Translations under genes and position numbers: made by a program | From: Collinsella sp. OM04-5 | GTDB taxonomy: Bacteria > Actinomycetota > Coriobacteriia > Coriobacteriales > Coriobacteriaceae | Direction: 5' to 3' | Assembly (NCBI RefSeq): GCF_003439125.1 | Contig: NZ_QSUU01000006.1 | Location: 1 to 64,000, forward strand | Length of the DNA stretch: 64,000 nucleotides | The notes under the pieces: model-generated | Seen by the model: the letters and a program-made list of their open reading frames with translations, nothing else | Told to the model about the DNA's origin: nothing | Databases searched by the model: none | Shown: piece after piece, positions 21,389 to 28,807 of the stretch | Layout: every line of letters begins with the position of its first letter | Position numbering within the stretch: position 1 is the stretch's first letter

Positions 21389-21770
21389 GCCAAAAAGGGA
21401 CAGGTTTATTTTGGCAGGTTTTATCTGGGTAAACGCCAACCGCCGCGAGGAAGTTGCCTTCCCTCGCGGCAGTCTTCTAGCAGCCAAAACCAAGTGAGTA
21501 GACTTTTTGCAGGAGGCCGAGCACACCCCGAATCGCCACAGCGCTGACCTGCGGTTTTATTGAGCACTTGTCGTGATATGCTCGGCAGATCCAAAAAAGC
21601 CTACTCACTTGGTTTTGAGGCGCTCCAGATAGGCGAACAACCGCCGCGAAAGGGATCCGATCCTCTTCGCGGCGGTTGTTCGCGCTGGTTTTGAGGCGGT
21701 TTTGCCCGCTTGCTACTCGCTGCAGCGGGCAGCGATGACAGTTCGCACCATGCCGGCGCTCATAAGGCAG
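21389..21770. repeat. copy 1 of a 380-bp dispersed block (see 29777-30160)
   Basis: Starts with CCAAAAAGGGACAGGTTTAT, continues through a hairpin bracketed by CGCGAGG and CCTCGCG and a 130-base imperfect palindrome (21484-21617) bounded by AACCAAGTGAGTAG and its complement, then a CCGCCGCGAAAGG hairpin, and ends in a fragment matching the 3' end of the ABC permease gene at 30104. Copy 2 has all these parts in the same order. The plus-strand start is an inverted REP-like hairpin. Confidence 0.75.
21713..21766 (-). pseudogene. 3' remnant of a BceB-like ABC permease gene
   Basis: Reading the minus strand gives LMSAGMVRTVIAARCSE and a stop, against LMSAGMVQAAIATRYSE at the end of the intact permease (30104-32341). 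Homology stops just upstream of this segment. The changes are mostly single bases, so this is a diverged relic of a second permease gene whose body has been deleted, or of a duplicated terminator region that carried the last codons along. Confidence 0.7.
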
Positions 21771-21798
21771 GCCCCCGACGACTACAGCAGCACACGCA

Positions 21799-21867
21799 AT
21801 AATCTGACAGTATCATTTGCCATAATCTTGCAGTAGTGTTTTCCATAATCTAATAGTGGCCCAGTTC
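21799..21867 (+). repeat. three tandem 23-base repeats
   Basis: ATAATCT starts at 21799, 21822 and 21845, exactly 23 bases apart. The first two units share the pattern ATAATCT, two bases, CAGTA, then TTTNCC; the third is more diverged. The region around it (21770-21960) has no gene. Possibly a protein-binding array or decayed iteron-like repeat. Confidence 0.5.
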
Positions 21868-21958
21868 AGAGGCGTTATTGGATAGTGACATATAACCGTT
21901 TTAGAACGTCCCCAACGACTGCCCGGGAGCGATAACAGGTATTATCTGGTCAAACACC

Positions 21959-21999
21959 AAAACCACCACAAAGGTGCCTGTCCCCTTTGTGGTGGTTTG
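21959..21999 (+). repeat. REP-like hairpin, identical to the one at 38787
   Basis: Stem CCACAAA pairs with TTTGTGG around the loop GGTGCCTGTCCCC, with AAACC and GGTTT extending the stem. The same 39 bases occur after the deoR-type gene at 38787-38828. Its form suits a terminator, and there is no gene just before it here. Confidence 0.7.
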
Positions 22000-22080
22000 G
22001 AGCTCTCCTCGGCGGAATGCTAGACTGGCGGCGTATACATTCGCGCCAAAACACGGGTCGCATGCAAGAAAGGAGATGCC

Positions 22081-22272
22081 ATGGCGCCTATCGCACCGCT
22101 CAAGATGCTCGTCGCTCCTGCCGCCAAGACCATCGCCCGCCTGAGCGACTCACTCACCTACGAAGATATCCCCTGCGTTGTCGACGAGCGCCCGGACGGC
22201 TGTCCGTACCTGGGCCACGTTCCCTACTTTGCGCCTAAGCTCGCTTCTGATCCCGAGCACTGCGAGCAGTAA
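22081..22272 (+). CDS. small protein of unknown function (63 aa)
   Basis: An ATG preceded by AAAGGAG at ideal spacing starts a 63-residue frame that ends just before a strong terminator. The product is acidic toward the C-terminus and contains CVVDERPDGCPYLGHVPYF and a final Cys, three cysteines in all. No transmembrane segment is visible. I do not recognise the family. The good ribosome-binding site, clear terminator and gene-like composition argue that it is real. Confidence 0.6.
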   Translation: MAPIAPLKMLVAPAAKTIARLSDSLTYEDIPCVVDERPDGCPYLGHVPYFAPKLASDPEHCEQ

Positions 22273-22286
22273 TCCAAGACACAGCA

Positions 22287-22316
22287 AGCGCCGCGCAGCT
22301 CGCGGCGCTACTGTTT
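22287..22316 (+). terminator. terminator of the 63-aa gene
   Basis: AGCGCCGCG pairs with CGCGGCGCT around a five-base loop, followed by ACTGTTTT. On the other strand it overlaps the stop codon of the permease gene ending at 22308. Confidence 0.75.
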
Positions 22317-23717
22317 TGGTGCAAAGAAACCTGTCCCCCTTGCACCAACGCCGGGATTATCGACACTGCGGCCGCGGCGCGATATGAGGCGCGAAACCTC
22401 GCCCAGCAACACGCCGACCACCACACCCATGAGAATGGGCAGCTTTGCCATTTCGGCGGTCGAGCTGTTGAGCGGCGCAATCGTAGCGACAATCGAAAGC
22501 ACGAGCTCTACCACGGGAATCGCGAGCGCCACCGCGAGTACCTTGCCCTCGAAGGGCGCACGGAACACACGCGGGCGATCGTCATATTTGCGCAGACGCC
22601 AAAACGCCGGGAACATCGGGATATAGCTCATGAGCAAGAAGACGACGTTCATCGAGAAGAAAACCCAAAAGACGTCGGAGCCCTCGCCCAGCGGAATCTG
22701 AAGCAGTAGTACCAGGCTGGCAAAACATCCGTTAATGATTGCCGAGCCATTGGGCATGCCGGTCTTCTTGGACACCAGCGCAAAGGGACGCGGCATATTG
22801 CCATGACGCGCGGCATAGCTCGCCACGTTGTTGACGCCAAAGCTCCAGCAGATCATGTTGGCGAACAGCGTCACCAAAAAGGCCACGCCCACGACCATCG
22901 TCAGCGGATGGCTGCGCCCCAACATGGCGGCGACCGCGTCCACAATGCCCGAATCGAGTGAAAGCTGCTCGGTGGGAACCGCGGCTCCAATGCCGATGCC
23001 GCAGATAATGTAGATTGCCGCAATGGCAACGCCACCAGCGATAACCGCCTTGGGGATATCGCGCGATGGGTTTTTCATCGTGCTGGCAAAGGTCGCGACC
23101 ACTTCGAAGCCCATAAAGTTGAACAGGATGATCGATAGGTACGTCAACGAATTGGTGTCGCCCAAATCTGGAATGAAGGTCTTAAACGACATATCGTTTG
23201 CAAAGCCGTTATTGCAGGCAAACCAGATGCCGACGATTCCCACTACGGCGGTAATGAGCACCTTGATGACGGCACCGCCGTCCATGACCCAATCGGCCTC
23301 GGACACCGGGTGCATCGCCATGACCGTGACGCCCCACACAAAGGTAAGTTCGATGGCAATTCGAACCCCGAGCGAAAACTCGATGCCCCATACCGCATTG
23401 ATGACACTGGGGAACATACAGGCAATACTTGCCACCCACAGTGGAAAGTTGACCCAGTAGCACCAGGAGCAACGGGCGCCCCAACGGTCGCCCAAGCCCA
23501 GGCGAACCCAATCGTACAGGCCGCCCTCGGAATCGAACGCCGTACCGAGCTCGGCCACCACCAGGCCATAGGGAAGCAAAAACGTAATGATGAGGAAGAT
23601 CCACCAGAAGAACTGCACGTTACCCATGGCAGATGCCGGAGCAGCCGCCTCGATGGTAAAGACAACGCAGATGACCGAGAGGATGACCTCGAACAGGGAG
23701 AACTTTTTACCTGCCAT
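22308..23717 (-). CDS. APC superfamily amino acid/polyamine antiporter, paralog of AguD
   Basis: A 469-residue, 12-helix permease of the glutamate:GABA or basic amino acid antiporter type, clearly related to the AguD-like protein at 25831 (shared segments include WWIFLI, TFLLPYG, VVAELGT, GFANDMS and LFNFMGFEV). Position downstream of the agmatine genes and similarity to AguD suggest exchange of a polyamine or amino acid. The last codons (GTGFFAPKQ) are encoded by a REP-like hairpin at 22318-22346, so the original C-terminus has probably been replaced. GGGGGAG precedes the ATG. The leader upstream carries an attenuator-like hairpin. Confidence 0.85.
   Translation of the reverse strand: MAGKKFSLFEVILSVICVVFTIEAAAPASAMGNVQFFWWIFLIITFLLPYGLVVAELGTAFDSEGGLYDWVRLGLGDRWGARCSWCYWVNFPLWVASIACMFPSVINAVWGIEFSLGVRIAIELTFVWGVTVMAMHPVSEADWVMDGGAVIKVLITAVVGIVGIWFACNNGFANDMSFKTFIPDLGDTNSLTYLSIILFNFMGFEVVATFASTMKNPSRDIPKAVIAGGVAIAAIYIICGIGIGAAVPTEQLSLDSGIVDAVAAMLGRSHPLTMVVGVAFLVTLFANMICWSFGVNNVASYAARHGNMPRPFALVSKKTGMPNGSAIINGCFASLVLLLQIPLGEGSDVFWVFFSMNVVFLLMSYIPMFPAFWRLRKYDDRPRVFRAPFEGKVLAVALAIPVVELVLSIVATIAPLNSSTAEMAKLPILMGVVVGVLLGEVSRLISRRGRSVDNPGVGARGTGFFAPKQ
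22318..22346. repeat. REP-like hairpin inside the 3' end of the permease gene
   Basis: GGTGCAA pairs with TTGCACC around AGAAACCTGTCCCCC. The loop carries the family word CCTGTCCCC but at 15 bases is longer than the usual 13. It is read through as codons of the permease. Confidence 0.6.
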
Positions 23718-23889
23718 GGCACGCTCCCCCTACAGCAAAAAGGATGGCATCTGTACCGAAGGCGCAGCCCAAGGTAGGGTTGCAGGCCGCGTCACCGGTG
23801 CAGGTGCCATCCCAAAGAGAAGAGAGGATGCAATTGTTGGACCAACGCTCGCGGAACAGGCGCGTGTAGACAACGATACGCTGGTACAT
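23707..23889 (-). CDS. possible 60-aa leader peptide overlapping the permease start
   Basis: An ATG at 23889 with GGAG five bases upstream opens a 60-residue frame starting MYQRIVVYTRLFRERW, rich in Arg at the start and with five cysteines later. It runs through the attenuator-like hairpin and ends ten bases inside the permease gene, an arrangement suited to translational coupling or ribosome-mediated attenuation. It could be an accidental frame; composition alone does not settle it. Confidence 0.4.
   Translation of the reverse strand: MYQRIVVYTRLFRERWSNNCILSSLWDGTCTGDAACNPTLGCAFGTDAILFAVGGACHGR
23737..23812 (-). promoter_or_regulatory. attenuator-like terminator in the permease leader
   Basis: On the minus strand GGATGGCACCTGCACC pairs at 14 of 16 positions with GGTACAGATGCCATCC, followed at once by TTTTT and then, 20 bases later, the permease ATG. 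A terminator between promoter and gene implies conditional read-through. The 5' arm carries TGGCACC, reminiscent of a T-box, but I could not find a convincing specifier stem. Confidence 0.65.
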
Positions 23890-23938
23890 AGATACTCCGA
23901 TCAAAACGGTCGCGCTCGCAACCGGAAACTATCAGCAA

Positions 23939-24019
23939 TTGAATACGCGTCTGACCTGGGAAATTCAAGCGAACAATTGGCCTAACCCGCAATAAATCCC
24001 AGATCAGACGCGTATTCAA
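23939..24019. repeat. inverted repeat with 23-bp arms
   Basis: TTGAATACGCGTCTGACCTG plus GGA (23939-23961) is repeated as its complement at 23997-24019 with one mismatch, around a 35-base AT-rich spacer. It lies between the aguA terminator and the permease leader, so it could be an operator pair, a promoter-associated structure or a very small mobile element. Confidence 0.55.
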
Positions 24020-24025
24020 TCAAAG

Positions 24026-24062
24026 AAAAAGGGCACTCCGATGTGGAGGCAACGGAGTGCCC
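24026..24062 (-). terminator. terminator of the agmatine operon
   Basis: GGGCACTCCG pairs perfectly with CGGAGTGCCC around 12 bases, followed on the minus strand by TTTTT. Bases 24065-24158 before it form a weaker hairpin bracketed by AAAACCCA and TGGGTTTT. Confidence 0.85.
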
Positions 24063-24159
24063 AAAGAAAACCCAACCGACCAAGACATCGGGCAAGCCGA
24101 CCATCAATGCCCCAAGATGGTTCGATTCGCCGATTGTCCGATTGATCGGCTGGGTTTTC

Positions 24160-24243
24160 GAGGTGCCCCAGGTCGCCGCGAAAGAGGAGCGAAGCGTACT
24201 TTGGTACGCGAGCGACGGTTTGAGCGGCGAGATGGGGTGCCTC
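24160..24243 (-). repeat. structured 3' element (family C) after aguA
   Basis: On the minus strand: outer stem GAGG and CCCCA with TGGGG and CCTC, internal loop TCT opposite ACC, helix CGCCGC with GCGGCG, then TCAAACC opposite CTCTTTC, and an apical stem GCGTAC with GTACGC and loop CAAA. A near-identical copy follows lacB at 46861-46945. Confidence 0.75.
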
Positions 24244-24257
24244 GGAAAGTCAGACGA

Positions 24258-25463
24258 TTAAGCGGACGGCTCCTGCTGCGTGATGCAGTGGATGTTTCCG
24301 CCGCCGAAGACGACCTGCTCGGACTGAACGCCGACGCACTTGTAGACGCCCTCGCCCCAGACCTCGTCATAGATCTTCTGGAGCGTGTCAACGGCCAGCT
24401 GGTCGTTCTCGTCGCCGTACTGCGGGACGATAACGCCGTGGTTGGTGACAAGGTAGTTCATGTAGGAGGCGATCAGCGGCTCGTCGGGGACGCGCGGCTC
24501 GGCGTTCTCGTCGGCGTCGATGGTGTCGCAGGAAGCCTGGTCCATGAACAGCGGGTTCACGGGCATGCAGAGCTTGTAGACCTTCAGCTTGCGGCCCTTG
24601 GCGTCAACGGCGTTGGAAAGGGTCTCGTAGGCAGCGTGGCACTGCTCGTAGAACGGGTACTCGGGGTCGTCGGTCCAGATGCAGGCCATGACGCCCGGGG
24701 CAATGAACGTGGCGACGTCGTCGATGTGGCCGTTGGTCTCCTCGGGGTCGATGCCCTCCTTGACCCAGATGACCTTCTCGACACCCAGGTAATCCTTGAG
24801 GTGCTCGTTCATGTACTCGCGAAGCTCCTCGCTCCAGGGCTCGAACTTCTTGTGGTACTTGGGCCAGATGGACTCGGGATCCTCTTCCTCCTCGAGCACC
24901 GCAGAGCAGGTGCGGCCGGGGGACAGGAGGCACTGGTCGGTAACGACAAGGGTGCCCTCGCCGTCGACGGTGATGGAGCCGCCCTCGAGGATCATGTCGT
25001 CGGGACGATAGCGACGGCAGCCGGAGAGCTCAGCCATCTTAAGGGCGATCTGCTCGTCCTTGTCCCACGGGAAATAGAGGCCGTCGACGAGGCCGCCGTA
25101 GGCGTTGAAGTGCCAGTGGTTGGCGCGCTTCTCGCCCTTGCCGTTGATGACGTAGGTGGCGGCGGTGTCGCGGAACCAGGCGTCGTCGGTGGTCATCTCG
25201 ATGACGGTGACGTTCTCGTCGTTCTCGAAGACGGCCTTGCAGTTGGCATAGTCGACCTGGTTGGCGCACATATAGACCGGGGTGAACTCGGAGATGGCGC
25301 GGGCGATGGCGGCATACTGCTTCTGAGCAGGCTTGGCGCCGTGGGCCCAGGTGTCGGTGCGGTGGGGCCAGCCCATCCACACGCGATCCTGCGGGGCGAA
25401 CTCGGCGGGCATGAAGAAGCCGTCGGCCTTGGGGGTGGACTCGGACTCGGTGATCGTACGCAT
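24258..25463 (-). CDS. aguA: agmatine deiminase
   Basis: Hydrolyses agmatine to N-carbamoylputrescine and ammonia. The protein is about 401 residues with WMGWPHRTDTW near the start, the substrate Asp/Glu in DDAWFRDTAATYV, and a C-terminal GGGNIHCITQQEP with the nucleophilic Cys. These are the family hallmarks of the amidinotransferase-fold enzymes. The ATG at 25463 has GGAGG upstream; the open frame extends 45 basic codons further without family sequence. Third gene of the agu set (aguB, aguD, aguA), 367 bases after aguD, with several hairpins between. Confidence 0.93.
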   Translation of the reverse strand: MRTITESESTPKADGFFMPAEFAPQDRVWMGWPHRTDTWAHGAKPAQKQYAAIARAISEFTPVYMCANQVDYANCKAVFENDENVTVIEMTTDDAWFRDTAATYVINGKGEKRANHWHFNAYGGLVDGLYFPWDKDEQIALKMAELSGCRRYRPDDMILEGGSITVDGEGTLVVTDQCLLSPGRTCSAVLEEEEDPESIWPKYHKKFEPWSEELREYMNEHLKDYLGVEKVIWVKEGIDPEETNGHIDDVATFIAPGVMACIWTDDPEYPFYEQCHAAYETLSNAVDAKGRKLKVYKLCMPVNPLFMDQASCDTIDADENAEPRVPDEPLIASYMNYLVTNHGVIVPQYGDENDQLAVDTLQKIYDEVWGEGVYKCVGVQSEQVVFGGGNIHCITQQEPSA

Positions 25464-25830
25464 AAGATTTCCTCCAAATCGAACGATCGTTTGCCGCGGG
25501 CGGGTTACCCGCAGCCTAAAACCAAGAGATGGTAGGCGCCCGTTCCCCGGCAAAGGTCGGGGCGCCCGGCGCCGGTTTTCACGGAGTCGCACCGGCAAGC
25601 GACGACGTAACCCGGTGCGCGGAGACAGAACGCACGAAGGATACGGAAGAGAGATTGGGGTGGGCGGTGGTTACCGGAGCAATAGCTCACACCCACCCCA
25701 GGGAATGGTTAGCAAACCTGTCGCTTGGGCACGCCTCCAAAGAGGCCGGAGTGCCCAGAGTCGGGAACGACAAGCCCGACGAAGCGCACGTTGGTACGCG
25801 AGGAGGGTCGGAGTCCCAGAACCGGGTGCT
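25464..25830 (-). other. 367-bp hairpin-rich spacer between aguD and aguA
   Basis: No gene. On the minus strand the aguD stop is followed by a GC-rich structure (25724-25830) with an apical stem GCGTAC, loop CAAC, GTGCGC that resembles family C, then a strong hairpin TGGGGTGGG with CCCACCCCA (25656-25700), then GC-rich stems near 25497-25580. The spacing and structures suggest separate mRNA ends or processing between the two genes. Confidence 0.6.
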
Positions 25831-27270
25831 CTAGTTCTCCTCGGCCTCGGCGGCCTCCTCAGCGAGACGCTGAGCTGCCAGCTCGGGAGTGAGGCCCTTG
25901 TACTCGGTCTCGCGGCCCTTGGCGCTGACGACGCGGACAACCTCGCCGATGAGCAGAAGCACGATGAAGATAACGATCATCGGGAGCTTGTCGCCAATCT
26001 CGGCGGCGGAGAGCGGCACCAGCGTTGCAACGATGGCCAGGATCAGCTCGATGCAAGGGATGGCCAGCATGACCTTCATCATGGCACCCTTAAACGGGAA
26101 CGTGAAGATGCGCTCGCGGTCGGGGTCGTTCTTGCGAAGGTTGAGGAACGCCGGGAACATCGGGATGTAGGTCAGCAGCAGGAAGACGACGGAGGTGCCG
26201 AAGAGCATCCAGAAGACGCCGTTGGAGATGGCGTCGATGGGAACGAGCTGCAGGCACAGCACCAGGGAGGCAACGACGGCGTTGACCAGGTTGGCGCCGT
26301 TGGGCATGTCATCATCCGAAATCATCGAGGCGAAGACCTTGGGCATGTTGCCGTGCTCGGCAGCGTAGCGGGCGACGGAGTTGACGCCGAAGGACCAGGC
26401 GGCCATGTTGGCGAACAGGGTGATCAGGAAGGCGATGCAGATGACCTTGAAGATCATGGAGTCGCCCACCATGGTCTGGACTGCGACAATCATGCCATAG
26501 TCGGGGTCGATGGAATCGGCCGGCACAGCAGCGCCGATGCCAAAGCCAGCGAACAGGTAGATCACGGCGATGGACAGGCCACCGACGATGATAGCCTTGG
26601 GGATATCGCGAGCGGGATCGGCCATGTCGTCGGTCATAGTGCAGATGACCTCGAAGCCCATGAAGTTAAAGATGATGATCGACAGGTAGCCGAGAGCGTT
26701 GGTGTTGGTGAGCTCGGGCAGGAAGGTGGCAGCGGACATGTCGTTCGCAAAACCGTTCTCCATGGCATACCAAATGCCCAAAGCGCCAACGATAACGGCG
26801 ACGGCGACCTTGATGATGGCGCCACCGTTAAGGACCCACTCGGAGTCGGCCGCCTTGGAGCGGCCCATGAGGTAGACGATCCACACAAAGGCAAGATCGA
26901 TACCCATCTTGGCGATCAAGTTGAACTCGACGCCAAAGACCATGCCCAAAATGTCGGGGAACATGGTAGCCAGCGAGGCGATCCACAGCGGGTAGTTGAC
27001 CCAGTAGTAGTACGAGATGCGGGCGCCCCATTTGTCGCCCAGGCCATCGCGTACCCAGTCGTAAATGCCGCCCTCGCCGTCATAGGTGGTACCGAGCTCG
27101 GCGACAACCATGCCGTAGGGAAGCAGGAAGGTCAGGATCAGGAAGATCCACCAGAAGAACTGCTGGTTGCCAATGGCAGCAGCAGGAGCGGCGGCCTCGC
27201 AAACGAAGACGACGCAGATGATGGTCGAAATGACCGTCAAGAAGGAAAGCTTTTTCTTTCCGTCGCTCAT
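25831..27270 (-). CDS. aguD: agmatine:putrescine antiporter
   Basis: A 479-residue, 12-helix APC permease. Position between putrescine carbamoyltransferase and agmatine deiminase is the AguD place in the Enterococcus and Lactococcus operons, so agmatine uptake in exchange for putrescine is inferred. Membrane segments begin at LSFLTVISTIICVVFVC; the cytoplasmic tail is acidic (LAEEAAEAEEN). A paralog lies at 22308-23717. It starts 133 bases after aguB, with two hairpins in between. Confidence 0.87.
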   Translation of the reverse strand: MSDGKKKLSFLTVISTIICVVFVCEAAAPAAAIGNQQFFWWIFLILTFLLPYGMVVAELGTTYDGEGGIYDWVRDGLGDKWGARISYYYWVNYPLWIASLATMFPDILGMVFGVEFNLIAKMGIDLAFVWIVYLMGRSKAADSEWVLNGGAIIKVAVAVIVGALGIWYAMENGFANDMSAATFLPELTNTNALGYLSIIIFNFMGFEVICTMTDDMADPARDIPKAIIVGGLSIAVIYLFAGFGIGAAVPADSIDPDYGMIVAVQTMVGDSMIFKVICIAFLITLFANMAAWSFGVNSVARYAAEHGNMPKVFASMISDDDMPNGANLVNAVVASLVLCLQLVPIDAISNGVFWMLFGTSVVFLLLTYIPMFPAFLNLRKNDPDRERIFTFPFKGAMMKVMLAIPCIELILAIVATLVPLSAAEIGDKLPMIVIFIVLLLIGEVVRVVSAKGRETEYKGLTPELAAQRLAEEAAEAEEN

Positions 27271-27302
27271 GATGAGCTCCTTCGCTCAGTCTTGGACAGA
27301 TC

Positions 27303-27380
27303 CGAGGCCCTAAGGTATTAAGGCAATTGCTTGGGCCTCGGTGAGCGGGCGACAGGAGACGAGCATCCGCCGCCCGCAAA
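27303..27380 (-). promoter_or_regulatory. two intercistronic hairpins between aguB and aguD
   Basis: CGAGGCCC (27303-27310) pairs with GGGCCTCG (27333-27340), and GCGGGCG (about 27345) pairs with CGCCCGC (about 27374-27380). Neither has a following T-run on the minus strand, so they probably stabilise or process the message. Confidence 0.55.
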
Positions 27381-27403
27381 CGTGCTTTTAGAAGCCTTGA
27401 GGC

Positions 27404-28477
27404 TTAGAGCTGCTCGAGAGCTTCGAGAGCGGCGTGGAGCTCAGCCTTGGCGGAGTACTCGACACCCTCGTCGTTGAGCGGGGTGCGCTTGCCCAGGGCG
27501 GCAAGGAGAGCACGGATGGAGTGCTTGCGGTTCTCGGCCTCGACCCAGCACAGTGAGCGCTCGGGATCGTCCATGACCTCGTCGACGACCTCCTCGTTGC
27601 GGGTGGCCGGCAGGCAGTGCATGAACTTGGAGTTGGGGCCGGCGAAGTTCATCATGTCCATGGTGACCTGATACTTGGGATAGAACACGTCCATGTAGTT
27701 CTCGCCCGAGACCTCCTCGTCGTACAGGCCATACCACACGTCGGTGTAGATGAAGTCGGCGCCCTTGATGCACTCGATGTCGTCGGAGATGACGACAGAG
27801 CCGCCGGAGACCTTGCAGTTCTCCTCGGCGATGGCCATCATCTGCTTGCCGAACTCGGCGCGCTCCTCGACGGTGCCAACGTGCAGGCCGCCGTCGGGGA
27901 TCTGGTGGCCCTTAGGTCCAAACTGGACAAACTTCATGCCGACCTTGGAAGCGATGAACATGAGGGAGACGCAGACCTGGGTGGCGTCGCCGATGAAGGC
28001 CAGGGTGCAGTCCTCGATCTTCTTGCCCTCGGGGAGGTTCTCGAGCATGGTCATGAGGTCGCCCATCTCCTGCGTGGGATGGTTGAACTCGGACATGCCG
28101 TTGATGACGGGCACAGCGGAGCCCTCGGCGAGGCCGACGACGTCCTTGTGACGGTCAACGCGAGCCATCATGATGTCGAGCAGCGAGCCCATAACGCGAG
28201 CGGTATCGCCCAGGGACTCGTGACCGCCGAGCTGGATGGTGCCAGGGCCATAGAACTGAGCATGGCCGCCGAGGTCGGTCATAGCGGTCTCGAAGGAAAG
28301 ACGAGTGCGGGTGGAGACCTGCTGGAAGATCATGCCAAGGCTCTTGTTGCGGAGCAGGTGCGGATAATAACCGTCAACCTTGATGGCCTTCTTCATTGCC
28401 AGGCCAAGATCCTCGATAGCCAGGATCTGCTCTTTGGTGAAGTCGTTGGTGTCGATGAAATCCTTAGGCAGTGCCAT
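27404..28477 (-). CDS. aguB: putrescine carbamoyltransferase
   Basis: Phosphorolyses N-carbamoylputrescine to putrescine and carbamoyl phosphate, the energy-yielding step of agmatine fermentation. The carbamoyl-phosphate site is STRTRLSFE, with HPTQ and HCLPATR as in all transcarbamylases; [10 protein letters not shown] replaces the ornithine-binding SMG loop of ornithine enzymes, which marks the putrescine type. About 357 residues. The ATG at 28477 has GGAAAGG upstream. No carbamate kinase gene follows, unlike most agu operons, so ATP recovery must depend on a kinase elsewhere. Confidence 0.88.
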   Translation of the reverse strand: MALPKDFIDTNDFTKEQILAIEDLGLAMKKAIKVDGYYPHLLRNKSLGMIFQQVSTRTRLSFETAMTDLGGHAQFYGPGTIQLGGHESLGDTARVMGSLLDIMMARVDRHKDVVGLAEGSAVPVINGMSEFNHPTQEMGDLMTMLENLPEGKKIEDCTLAFIGDATQVCVSLMFIASKVGMKFVQFGPKGHQIPDGGLHVGTVEERAEFGKQMMAIAEENCKVSGGSVVISDDIECIKGADFIYTDVWYGLYDEEVSGENYMDVFYPKYQVTMDMMNFAGPNSKFMHCLPATRNEEVVDEVMDDPERSLCWVEAENRKHSIRALLAALGKRTPLNDEGVEYSAKAELHAALEALEQL

Positions 28478-28738
28478 GTCGATTTCCTTTCCGCCGGTCT
28501 TGCCGACTATTACTATGAGGCGCTCGAACATCACGCCTCGTGTTGACAAGACCATCATTCACCCGTATGCAATTTTTACCTAGTTTATTCGGGATTAAAG
28601 ACCGTTCACGGAGTTACACCCCCTCTAAACCAATATAAACCCGCAGGTCAAGAGTTTACAGGGGGTTTACCATCTAGAACCGCGAACGGTATACGGCTAT
28701 GCTGTATCTCGGCGCCTAATCCACAATGAAACGAAGGG

Positions 28739-28768
28739 TTGAGACGTCTATATCCCACAAGGTATACA
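28739..28768 (+). promoter_or_regulatory. putative promoter of the LuxR-type gene
   Basis: TTGAGA and TATACA are 18 bases apart and about 40 bases before the ATG. The remaining part of the 330-base divergent region (28478-28807) holds related words ACCGTTCACGGAG (28601) and ACCGCGAACGGTATACGG (about 28679), which could be regulator sites for the divergent agu promoter. Confidence 0.45.
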
Positions 28769-28807
28769 GAACTCGGCCATAGAATAAATGAGATGGGACG
28801 GTGACAG

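Noticed and set aside
21799-21867. CRISPR array
   Set aside because: Only three diverged 23-base units without spacers of separate sequence and no cas genes. No other array-like repeat is in the window.
23737-23940. T-box riboswitch upstream of the 22308-23717 permease
   Set aside because: TGGCACC and a terminator are present, but I could not assemble a stem I with specifier loop or the full conserved antiterminator sequence, so only an attenuator-like call is made.
24057-25535. Plus-strand frame opposite aguA
   Set aside because: Starts inside the agu terminator and gives a Val/Leu/Asp/Gly-rich sequence without motifs.
25333-27321. 662-codon plus-strand frame opposite aguD
   Set aside because: No recognisable domain, and the opposite strand has a clear permease with ribosome-binding site.
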